From Solirubrobacteraceae bacterium (GTDB lineage Bacteria; Actinomycetota; Thermoleophilia; Solirubrobacterales; Solirubrobacteraceae), in contig JALNWQ010000029.1 of assembly GCA_023230855.1 (NCBI GenBank), forward strand, positions 1-14,867: a stretch of DNA of 14,867 nt, written 5' to 3'. The notes beneath the pieces are model-generated. The model was given only the letters and a program-made list of their open reading frames with translations, made no database searches and was not told the DNA's origin. The first letter of the stretch is position 1. Each line of letters starts with the position of its first letter. The translations under genes and the position numbers were made by a program. Below, piece by piece: positions 7,794-14,182 of the stretch.

Positions 7794-7801
7794 GGTTCAG
7801 A

Positions 7802-7807
7802 CTCCTC
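7802..7807 (-). promoter_or_regulatory. Ribosome binding site of the acyl-CoA ligase
   Basis: GAGGAG on the minus strand, eight bases before the ATG at 7793. Confidence 0.65.
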
Positions 7808-7839
7808 AGGCGTGGTGCTTCGCAGTAGGTCATAGACAC

Positions 7840-7859
7840 GTCACTACCGCCTAAGTGAC
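7840..7859. promoter_or_regulatory. Inverted repeat upstream of the ligase, candidate operator
   Basis: GTCACT at 7840-7845 and AGTGAC at 7854-7859 form a perfect 6-bp inverted repeat around 8 bases, 47-66 bases before the ligase start. It may bind a dimeric regulator or be a small stem in the leader. No promoter hexamers were clearly seen. Confidence 0.35.
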
Positions 7860-7969
7860 AGGCGAGGTGAACGTGCTTCGTCTCGAGACGTGGGTCGAGG
7901 GTGCTTCTAGGTCCACGAGGTGCACAATCTCGGTCATTCCGGCGGTGCGCTTCGTCGGAACCTTCCGGG

Positions 7970-7983
7970 GTCAGATTCCTGAC
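7970..7983. repeat. Small hairpin abutting the remnant reading frame
   Basis: GTCAG-ATTC-CTGAC is a perfect 5-bp stem with a 4-base loop directly after the TGA of the remnant frame (7984-7986). The flanking GGGG (GGGGTCAGATTCCTGAC) recalls REP or insertion-element ends seen in other bacteria, but only one copy occurs here. Confidence 0.3.
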
Positions 7984-8169
7984 TCAAGCCAACGTCGTTT
8001 GTGCGACGACTCCGGCGCGATCGAGGTGCGAGATCGAGCCCTCGCCGACCGTCACTCCCACCACGTTGATGGACGGGTCGGTGATGCCGCGGCCCTGGTT
8101 GGCGTCGTACGCGTGGCCCGCAATGCGGCGCGGGTGATGGATCGCCACATCGAGGCGATGGCCATCACT
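7984..8169 (-). pseudogene. Coding-like remnant in frame after the SCP2 gene, family unknown
   Basis: After the TAA of the SCP2-like gene, the same minus-strand frame stays open for 61 more codons to a TGA. Its translation is protein-like, for example AGHAYDANQGRGI and DPSINVVGVTVGEGSISHLDRAG. From codon 17 to codon 49, 32 of 33 codons end in G or C, the pattern of genuine coding DNA in this genome; the other frames do not look like protein. I do not recognise the family. There is no ribosome site before the only reasonable start (GTG at 8148-8146). The simplest reading is the C-terminal end of a gene whose front was lost. A short functional peptide or a readthrough extension of the SCP2 protein is possible but less likely. 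Confidence 0.4.
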
Positions 8170-8577
8170 TTAGCCGCCAACCGCGACCGTTCCGCGCTCG
8201 TCCGTCGCCGTCTTGTACATCGGGAAGAGCGGCTTGGTCAAGGGCACGAGCTTGAGGAGCTGGTTGACTGGGCCCTTCGCCTTGACCTTGCCCTTGGCGA
8301 GGCCGACAGCGAGGTTGTACTCACCGCGCCAGTACTGATGCGCGATATCGGCCGGCATGGTGAGGGTGATGTCCGGCGCGAGGTCCGACTCGCCCTCGAC
8401 GACGTCGAAGTCCTCGGTGAACTTCACGGTGAGCACGGACTCCGGGTCGGAGTAGTTGAAGCGCAGCACGATGCCAGCTGCCCGAAGCTTCGGTCCGACC
8501 TCTGGATGCTTTCCAGCATCACGGAATACCCCACCGATGTACTCGTAGACCTCGGCGCTGTCGTTGAAGTACGCCAT
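8170..8577 (-). CDS. Small SCP2 (sterol-carrier-like) domain protein
   Basis: A 135-residue protein that is almost entirely one SCP2-type lipid-binding domain. Recognisable parts are the N-terminal helix (SAEVYEYIGGVFRDAGKHPEVG), strands VLRFNYSDPESVLTVKF and DITLTMPADIAHQYWRGEYN, and the late helix LAVGLAKGKVKAKGPVNQLLKLVPLTKPLFPMYK. SCP2 domains have a hydrophobic tunnel for acyl chains, sterols or acyl-CoA. No signal peptide or membrane segment is visible, so it is cytosolic. ATG 8577 was chosen because GGGAGGAG precedes it and the domain starts there; an earlier start would add 26 basic residues lacking similarity. Placed between the regulator and the acyl-CoA ligase, it may carry a hydrophobic substrate or acyl product; that is inference. 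Confidence 0.82.
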   Translation of the reverse strand: MAYFNDSAEVYEYIGGVFRDAGKHPEVGPKLRAAGIVLRFNYSDPESVLTVKFTEDFDVVEGESDLAPDITLTMPADIAHQYWRGEYNLAVGLAKGKVKAKGPVNQLLKLVPLTKPLFPMYKTATDERGTVAVGG

Positions 8578-8600
8578 ATGTTCCCATCTCCTCCCGCAAC

Positions 8601-8621
8601 GGTGGGCTCGTAGCGCCCACC
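8601..8621 (-). promoter_or_regulatory. Stem-loop in the SCP2 gene leader
   Basis: GGTGGGC at 8601-8607 and GCCCACC at 8615-8621, perfect 7-bp arms around a 7-base loop, 24-44 bases before the SCP2 start. As RNA this makes a stable hairpin just upstream of the ribosome site and could affect stability or translation. Confidence 0.4.
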
Positions 8622-8637
8622 GACTCGATCCGTTGAC

Positions 8638-8661
8638 ACGTGGACGCCTTTGCATCCACGT
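8638..8661. promoter_or_regulatory. Inverted repeat, candidate operator for the operon
   Basis: ACGTGGA at 8638-8644 and TCCACGT at 8655-8661 form a perfect 7-bp inverted repeat with a 10-base spacer, 61-84 bases upstream of the SCP2 start. A dyad of this length fits a dimeric LuxR-family activator; the GAF-LuxR gene directly upstream is the obvious candidate. Confidence 0.4.
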
Positions 8662-8956
8662 ACGGCCAAGCTAGCCCGGACGACCGGTCCGACGCATCAC
8701 CCACATGGGTTCAGTTCCTCATCCCAGCGCATGAACATCAGACCTTCACTCCGATCACCGCGGCATTCGGCTGCGCACGGTCCGGCCGTAGAGTGCGCTC
8801 GTCCCCGTGTCGTGTCGTGCGCCGCCGGTGTACATCAGCGGCTCTGCCGCCGTGTTACGTACTAGTGCGCCGGGCCGGTTCCGCCAACGAATCTACGGTG
8901 TTCCGACATCGAGTCGTCGGCCTCGACCGAGTCCGGGCCACCGCCCGACGATGCGC

Positions 8957-9994
8957 TCAGCGGGAGGCTTCGCGCTCCTGCTTGGCGCACTGGCTGTGAT
9001 ACCACGCCGCCGCTTCCGCACGGTTGGTCACGCCGAGCTTGCGCATGATGTGCTTGACGTGCGTCTTGACCGTGTTCACGGTGACGACCAGTTCGTCGGC
9101 GATGGTGGCATTCATCCGCCCTGTGGCAACGAGCCGGAGCACCTCGAATTCGCGTCGGGTCAGCGCGTCGCTCAAGCCCGTCGCCGTCGAGTCGAGGTCC
9201 CGCAACGGGTGCCGGTCCACGGCACGGGACGCCGACGGACCTGAGCGCTGGGCATCGATGTCGATGGGCTGGTTCCAGGGTTCCGGAACGATTCGCTCCA
9301 TCAGACGGTCGATCTCGTCACGTTGTCGTTGGACGTGCTCGCGCGTGGCCGCCGCCTCGACGACGGAGCCGAACGCCTCGGCGTATGCCCAGAGAATCTG
9401 GCGATCGTCTTCGTTGACCGGTCGCCCCCCGAAGAAGTGGTCCCCGTGGAAGAACCCGATGACGTGCCCTCCGACCACAATCGGAGCCGCGACGTAACTC
9501 GACGTCCGCGTGGCGGCGACCAAGCGTCGCGGCGTGTTCTCGTTCGCCTCGGCGTCTCGGACGATAATGGTCCGCCGCCGCCGAAGTGCGTCCGCCTCCT
9601 CCAAGCGAGGCGTCAGTGGGGTCGGCTGTTGGCGTCCCAGATCGAGGACCTCGCCGGCCCAGTCGGTCCGGTTGGCGAAGAACACGTCTCTCGTCCGCAG
9701 GTTCCCCTCGCTCACCGCGAAGAGGATGACGCGATCGAAGCCGCAGTCCGCGCACACTGCGCGAACGCCGGCGCGAAGGACCTCGTCCAGTGTTCGGGCC
9801 TCGCGAGACCGGACGAGTGCGAGCCGCACGCCGGTCACGAGCTTGACGCGGTCGGCCACCGCCGCATCGGCGTGTGTCGGCTCCGTGCGAACGGCCTGCT
9901 CGGTCGGGGACGGCAGGTCGTGCGAGGCTTCGGCGTGCGTCGGGGCCGGATCCACCCCGGTGGACGATGCGTCGCACGCACGCTGCTCGTGCAT
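8957..9994 (-). CDS. GAF-domain LuxR-family transcriptional regulator
   Basis: A 345-residue regulator. Residues 1-45 are a low-complexity polar start. A GAF-type sensor domain spans ~68-215 (RTLDEVLRAGVRAVCADCGFDRVILF, then SSYVAAPIVVGGHVIGFFHGDH). A charged helix follows (~215-235), and a LuxR helix-turn-helix lies at ~275-335 (LTRREFEVLRLVATGRMNATIADEL, TVNTVKTHVKHIMRKLGVTNRAEA). GAF domains bind small ligands, so this protein probably senses a substrate or metabolite and activates the genes downstream on the same strand; that role is inferred. ATG 9994 was chosen for its GGGAGGGAG site. An in-frame ATG at 10009 is an alternative; a TACAGT -10-like hexamer at 10021-10016 would place transcription start near it. 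There is no receiver domain. Confidence 0.85.
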   Translation of the reverse strand: MHEQRACDASSTGVDPAPTHAEASHDLPSPTEQAVRTEPTHADAAVADRVKLVTGVRLALVRSREARTLDEVLRAGVRAVCADCGFDRVILFAVSEGNLRTRDVFFANRTDWAGEVLDLGRQQPTPLTPRLEEADALRRRRTIIVRDAEANENTPRRLVAATRTSSYVAAPIVVGGHVIGFFHGDHFFGGRPVNEDDRQILWAYAEAFGSVVEAAATREHVQRQRDEIDRLMERIVPEPWNQPIDIDAQRSGPSASRAVDRHPLRDLDSTATGLSDALTRREFEVLRLVATGRMNATIADELVVTVNTVKTHVKHIMRKLGVTNRAEAAAWYHSQCAKQEREASR

Positions 9995-10009
9995 CTCGCT
10001 CCCTCCCAT

Positions 10010-10192
10010 GCAAAGACTGTAGCGCCACGCCACCCGCCGCGCCCGATCTTTCGTGGATAGCGCGCCACTCGGCCACGCCCGCGCAGGTCGAGACCCGTGC
10101 ACCGGACCGGTACTCGGCAGTTCCCAGGCTACCCCGGCGACGCCACGCTTGGGGGGAATCGGTCGGATCGTCGGTTAGTGTCCAGGCGGACG
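10010..10192. promoter_or_regulatory. Divergent promoter region between the LuxR gene and mftR
   Basis: The space between two divergent regulators. On the minus strand TACAGT (10021-10016) resembles a -10 element for the LuxR gene, without a clear -35. On the plus strand TAGTGT (10176-10181) fits the loose actinobacterial TANNNT -10 for mftR and would place the transcript start close to its ATG. ACCGGACCGGT at 10101-10111 is a short perfect dyad that could be an operator. The change in GC content occurs within or next to this region. Confidence 0.4.
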
Positions 10193-10807
10193 ATGACTCG
10201 TGGTGCCGCCGAGCCGCCATCCGTCGGCCGCCCTCGTTCGACGACGGCGGTGGATATCTCCGGGCTCGCCCTCGAGCTCTTCGACCGCGACGGCTACGAC
10301 GCGACGACCGTCGACGCGATCGCCGCCGCGGCCGGCATCGGTCGCCGCACGCTGTTCCGGTACCACCCGTCCAAGCCCGACATCGTGTGGGGCGACTTCC
10401 GGACGCACGTCGAGCGGTTCCGCGGCCACCTCGCCGCGACGGAGCCCGGCGTCCCGCTGATGACCGCGATCCGCCGGGCGGTCCTGGCGTTCAACGACTA
10501 CGGGCCCGACGCGACGCCCGAGCTGCGGGTGCGGATGCGGCTCATCACGACCGTCCCGGCGCTGCAGGCGCACGCGATGCTCCGTCACCGCGAGTGGTGC
10601 GACGCGATCGCGGAGTTCGTGGCCGACCACACCGACGCCGCACCCGACGACCTGCTGCCGACGACGATCGCCCAGGGGTGCCTCGGCGCGTCGACCGCGG
10701 CGTTCCGCGTGTGGATCGAGCGGGACGGCGAGCTGCTCGACCTCCTCGACGAGGCCTACCGGACCCTCGACGGCGGGCTCGACGGCATCGTCACGCGACC
10801 GGCCTGA
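10193..10807 (+). CDS. mftR: TetR-family regulator, MftR-like (mycofactocin system)
   Basis: A 204-residue TetR repressor. The DNA-binding domain lies at ~22-66 (LALELFDRDGYDATTVDAIAAAAGIGRRTLFRYHPSK). The following IVWGDF, the PLMTAIRRAVLAFND helix, the segment RMRLITTVPALQAHAMLRHREWCDAIAEFVADH and the closing LGASTAAFRVWIERDG follow mycobacterial MftR closely, which supports the subfamily call. MftR is reported to repress mycofactocin genes and to respond to long-chain acyl-CoA. No mft biosynthesis gene is visible here. ATG 10193 follows AGGCGG; GTG 10178 in the same frame is an alternative. Its 3' end overlaps the convergent glpD by 17 bases. It could regulate the neighbouring lipid operon instead: I recall a similar TetR next to glpD1 in Mycobacterium tuberculosis (Rv2250c). 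Confidence 0.8.
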   Translation: MTRGAAEPPSVGRPRSTTAVDISGLALELFDRDGYDATTVDAIAAAAGIGRRTLFRYHPSKPDIVWGDFRTHVERFRGHLAATEPGVPLMTAIRRAVLAFNDYGPDATPELRVRMRLITTVPALQAHAMLRHREWCDAIAEFVADHTDAAPDDLLPTTIAQGCLGASTAAFRVWIERDGELLDLLDEAYRTLDGGLDGIVTRPA

Positions 10808-12545
10808 CGTCCGCGCCCGCCGCCACGACGATCTCCCGCACCGCCGTCTCCGCGCGGTCGCGCCACGCGGGGACGAGGCCCAGGCGCGTGCGCCGGTCGA
10901 GGACGTCGTCGACGGTCGTCGCACCCTCCCACCGCACCGCGGCGAGGACCTCGACCCCCAGGACCGGGACGCCGTCGGCCACCGGCCGCAGCAGCGACGG
11001 ATCACCGTCGGCCAACGCCGCCACGGCGGGCGCCTCGGCCCCGAACCGGCGGACGAGCCGCGCGGGGACCGACGCGGCCCCGGTCGCGTCGCCATCCGTC
11101 GCGTGGTCGTCGTCACCGGCGATCCGGCCGGCCCCGCCGGGCCCGTCGGCGGTCGTGTGGCGCCGGCGGTCGACGACCGGCGCCCCGACGAGCGGCAGTC
11201 GGTCGGTCCGGCACGGTCCGGCGTCGACGTCGGGGCGGGCGACGACCCGGTCGACCGCGTCCTGCGCCATCCGGCGGTACGTCGTGAGCTTGCCCCCGAC
11301 GACGGTGACCACCCCGGTCCCGGGATCCTCGACGACGAGGTGGCGACGCGACACGTCGGCGCTCCGACCGCCGTCGCCGTCGTCGAGCAGCGGCCGCAGT
11401 CCGGCGAAGCGGCCGACGACGTCGTCGGGGCCGATCGGCCGGTCGAGCGCGCCCGACAGGGTCTGCAGGAGGAACCGCTCCTCGTCGGGGGTCGGGACGG
11501 GCGCGTCGGGGATCGGCCCGTCGTGCGGCTCGTCGGTGATCCCGACGAGGACGAGCCCGTCGGGTCGTGGCAGGGCGAAGACGAACCGGCCGAACCGGCC
11601 CGGCACCGGGACGTTGAGCGCGGCGCGCGGGTCGCCGAGCCGATCGGCGCGGACGAGCAGGTGGGCGCCGCGGCTCGGGCGCAGCGCGATCCCGTCGACG
11701 AGGCCGGCCGCCCACACGCCGGTGGCGTTCACGACGTGCCGGGCCCGGATCGGGAACGTGTCGGCGTCGGGCGCCGCGCCGTGTGGCGACCGGTCGCGGA
11801 CGGTCGCCCCGTCCCGGTGGAGCTCCACCGCCTCCGCGTACGTCACGATCCGCGCGCCGTGCGCGGCGGCGGTGCGGGCGACCGCCACGACGAGCCTCGC
11901 GTCGTCCTCGAGCTGGCCGTCCCAGTGCAACAGGGCGCCGCGCAGGCCACGCGGGTCGAGCGCCGGCGCCCACAACCGTGCCTCGGCGGCGCTCACCCGG
12001 CGCATCCGCGGCAGCCGCCGGCCGCTCGTGCCGGCCAGGGCCCGCATCGCGTCGCCGGCGCGCACGCCGGCCGCGATCGCCGCCGGCACCGCGCGCGGCC
12101 CGACGACCGGCGTCACCTGCGGCAGCGCCCGGACGAGGTGCGGGGCGATGACGTCGGCGAGCAGCCCCCGCTCGCGGGCGGACTCCCACGCCACCCCGAC
12201 CTGGCCGTGGGCGAGGTAGCGCAGGCCGCCGTGGGCGAGCTTGGAGCTCCAGCGACTCGTGCCGGTCGCCAGGTCGCCACGCTCGACGAGCACGACCGAC
12301 AGGCCGCGGGTGACGGCGTCGAGCGCCACCCCCACCCCGGTGATCCCGCCGCCGACGACGAGCACGTCGACCGTCCCGCCGTCGGCGAGCCACGCGAGGT
12401 CGGCGGCGCGTCGGGCGGCCGTGAGGTGCGACGCGGCCGTCCCGACGCCCGGTCGTCCCACGGCGAGCGTCGGTGCGTCGACGTCGGGCGACGCGGCCGC
12501 CGCCGTCCCCCCGTGCCCCCTCGCGTGGCGAGCGCGGGCCCTCAC
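10791..12545 (-). CDS. glpD: FAD-dependent glycerol-3-phosphate dehydrogenase (GlpD family)
   Basis: A 584-residue flavoprotein expected to oxidise sn-glycerol-3-phosphate to dihydroxyacetone phosphate, passing electrons to the quinone pool at the membrane surface. The N-terminal FAD motif VLVVGGGITGVGVALDAVTRG (GGGITG at 65-70) and SRWSSKLAHGGLRYL (~97-111) are GlpD hallmarks. Later come NATGVWA, SRGAHLLV, FVFALPRPDGLVLVGITDE, FAGLRPLL and VVGGKLTTYRRMA. The C-terminal helical domain is present, preceded by an unusual Gly/Asp/Thr-rich linker. No ATG fits. I chose the GTG at 12545 that overlaps the stop of the upstream gene (GTGA); this gives a ~40-residue low-complexity N-terminal tail, so an internal GTG (12461) is possible. 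It is convergent with mftR. Confidence 0.88.
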   Translation of the reverse strand: MRARARHARGHGGTAAAASPDVDAPTLAVGRPGVGTAASHLTAARRAADLAWLADGGTVDVLVVGGGITGVGVALDAVTRGLSVVLVERGDLATGTSRWSSKLAHGGLRYLAHGQVGVAWESARERGLLADVIAPHLVRALPQVTPVVGPRAVPAAIAAGVRAGDAMRALAGTSGRRLPRMRRVSAAEARLWAPALDPRGLRGALLHWDGQLEDDARLVVAVARTAAAHGARIVTYAEAVELHRDGATVRDRSPHGAAPDADTFPIRARHVVNATGVWAAGLVDGIALRPSRGAHLLVRADRLGDPRAALNVPVPGRFGRFVFALPRPDGLVLVGITDEPHDGPIPDAPVPTPDEERFLLQTLSGALDRPIGPDDVVGRFAGLRPLLDDGDGGRSADVSRRHLVVEDPGTGVVTVVGGKLTTYRRMAQDAVDRVVARPDVDAGPCRTDRLPLVGAPVVDRRRHTTADGPGGAGRIAGDDDHATDGDATGAASVPARLVRRFGAEAPAVAALADGDPSLLRPVADGVPVLGVEVLAAVRWEGATTVDDVLDRRTRLGLVPAWRDRAETAVREIVVAAGADVRPVA

Positions 12546-14182
12546 GGCACCAGCACCCCGGGGTTGAGGATGCCGTCGGGGTCGAGGGCGGCCTTCGTCG
12601 CCCGCAGCACGGCGACCCCGAGCGGCCCGATCTCCTCGGCGAGCGCGTCGCGGTGGTCGACGCCGACGCCGTGGTGGTGGCTGATCGACGCGCCGGTCGC
12701 GAGGATCGCCGCGTTGGCCGCCGCCTTCGCCGCGCGCCACTGCGCGACCGGGTCGTCGGCCTGTGCGCAGCCGACGGTGAAGTACAGCGACGCGCCGGTC
12801 GGGTAGACGTGCGACACGTGGGTGAGGACGACCGGCGGCGTGCCGAGGTCGGTGAGCGTCGTGCGCAGCGCGTCCCCCACCGCGGCGTAGAGCGCCGGGA
12901 GGTCGGCCCAGAACGCCGTCGTCTCGAGGGTCTCGACGAGCGCGCCCGCGTCGAGCAGCGCGTCGCGGAGGTAGGGCCCGCGGTAGCGGCCGTGCTCCCA
13001 CGCGGGGCCGGCGTCGGGGTCGGGCGATCCGCCCAGCGCGCGGAGCCGGTCGGCGGTCCGGGCGCGGCGATCGGCGACGTCGGCGGCGTCCCCCTCGTGC
13101 CCGACGATCGCCAGGCAACCGCCGGCGCCGTCGGCCCCGATCTCGTCGGGCCGGGCGAGGTTGAGCGCCGTCTCGGCCTCGTCCGACAGGCGCAGCACCG
13201 TCGGCGTCGGGCCGTCCTGGGCGAGGCTCCGGAGCGCGTCCGTGCCCGTGGCGAACGACGGGAACCGCCACCCGTCGTACGCCCGCACCGCGGGGGCGGG
13301 GCGGACCGCGACGGTGACGGCGGTGATGACGCCGAACGCGCCCTCCGACCCGAGGACGAGCTGGCGCAGGTCGGGCCCGGCGGCGGAGCGCGGCGCACGC
13401 CCCACGTCGAGCGTGCCGGTGGGCGTCGCGACCCGCAGCCGGACGACCATCTCGTCGAACCGGCCGTACCCGGCGGACGCCTGCCCGCTGGAGCGCGCGG
13501 CGGCGAACCCGCCGATCGTCGCCCAGAGGAACGACTGCGGGTGGTGGCCGATCGTCAGGCCGTGCGGGGCGAGCAACGCCTCGGCGTCCGGGCCGCGCAG
13601 GCCCGGCTCAAGGGTGGCGGTGCGCGACGTCGGGTCGACGTCGAGCAGCGCGTCCATCCGCCGCAGGTCGAGCGCGACCACCGCCGCGAACCCGTCGCGG
13701 TCGGGGGTGAGGCCGCCGACGACCGACGTGCCGCCGCCGAACGGCACGACGGCGACGCGATGCCCGGCGCACGCCCGGAGGATGGCGAGCACCTCGTCGT
13801 GCCCGGCCGGCAGGACGACCGCGTCGGGCGCGTCGGCCAGGTCCCCCGCCCGGACGCGCAGCAGGTCGGTGGTGGACCGTCCGCGGGCGTGGCGGGCGCG
13901 GGACGCGTCGTCGTCGCGCAGGTGCGCGTCGCCGACGATCGCCACCAGGTCGCGGCGGGCGGTGGCGGACAGACGCGACGGCGCGGGCCGGGCGGCGTCG
14001 AGCGGCGGCACGGGGGCTCCCGGCCGCCGCACCCCGAGCGCCTGCTCGAGCAGCGGGCCGAGCGCGTCGGGCAACGGCGTCGCGTCGGCCGGGTCGCCCC
14101 AGCGGCCCCACGCGAGGTCGCGGTGGGGTCCCGCCGGGCGGACGGGCGTGGCGCCGGGCACGGTGACCTCGTCGTCTGCCAT
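12542..14182 (-). CDS. FAD-linked oxidase, alkyl-dihydroxyacetone-phosphate-synthase-like
   Basis: A 546-residue protein of the VAO/PCMH flavoprotein family. The FAD-binding domain shows HARGRSTTDLLRVR (~98-111), VVPFGGGTSVVGG (145-157) and TIGGFAAARSSGQASAGYGRFDEMV (222-246). The cap domain carries YPTGASLYF (~460-468) and HHHGVG starting at 502, which correspond to the tyrosine and triple-histidine motifs of alkylglycerone-phosphate synthase. That enzyme exchanges the acyl chain of acyl-DHAP for a fatty alcohol to start ether lipids. Bacterial homologues are often annotated only as FAD-binding oxidase, so the reaction is uncertain. It shares a GTGA junction with glpD, whose product is DHAP, which fits an ether-lipid or glycerol-phosphate role. 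ATG 14182 was chosen where similarity starts; GTG 14224 is in frame upstream. Confidence 0.82.
   Translation of the reverse strand: MADDEVTVPGATPVRPAGPHRDLAWGRWGDPADATPLPDALGPLLEQALGVRRPGAPVPPLDAARPAPSRLSATARRDLVAIVGDAHLRDDDASRARHARGRSTTDLLRVRAGDLADAPDAVVLPAGHDEVLAILRACAGHRVAVVPFGGGTSVVGGLTPDRDGFAAVVALDLRRMDALLDVDPTSRTATLEPGLRGPDAEALLAPHGLTIGHHPQSFLWATIGGFAAARSSGQASAGYGRFDEMVVRLRVATPTGTLDVGRAPRSAAGPDLRQLVLGSEGAFGVITAVTVAVRPAPAVRAYDGWRFPSFATGTDALRSLAQDGPTPTVLRLSDEAETALNLARPDEIGADGAGGCLAIVGHEGDAADVADRRARTADRLRALGGSPDPDAGPAWEHGRYRGPYLRDALLDAGALVETLETTAFWADLPALYAAVGDALRTTLTDLGTPPVVLTHVSHVYPTGASLYFTVGCAQADDPVAQWRAAKAAANAAILATGASISHHHGVGVDHRDALAEEIGPLGVAVLRATKAALDPDGILNPGVLVP

Larger units (their letters stand above)
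8578..8956 (-). promoter_or_regulatory. Intergenic leader and probable operon promoter region upstream of the SCP2 gene
   Basis: This 379-base space between the LuxR regulator and the SCP2 gene has no protein-like frame. It is the largest gap on the transcribed strand before the catabolic genes and so the most likely place for the operon promoter. It holds the SCP2 ribosome site (GGGAGGAG, about 8589-8596) and two inverted repeats listed separately. I saw no clear -35/-10 pair. Confidence 0.45.

Noticed and set aside
10010..10192. A search for mftA (short peptide ending in IDGxCGVY) beside mftR
   Set aside because: No codon string for the conserved C-terminal CGVY ending was found here or elsewhere in the window on a visual scan.
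9874..12219. A 781-codon plus-strand open frame
   Set aside because: It spans the intergenic region, mftR in another frame and antisense glpD. Its translation is low-complexity Arg/Ser/Pro, typical of GC-rich shadow frames.
12546..13271. A 242-codon in-frame N-terminal extension of glpD
   Set aside because: It overlaps the ADPS-like gene out of frame and is Arg-rich shadow sequence; the GTGA junction at 12545 is the sensible start.
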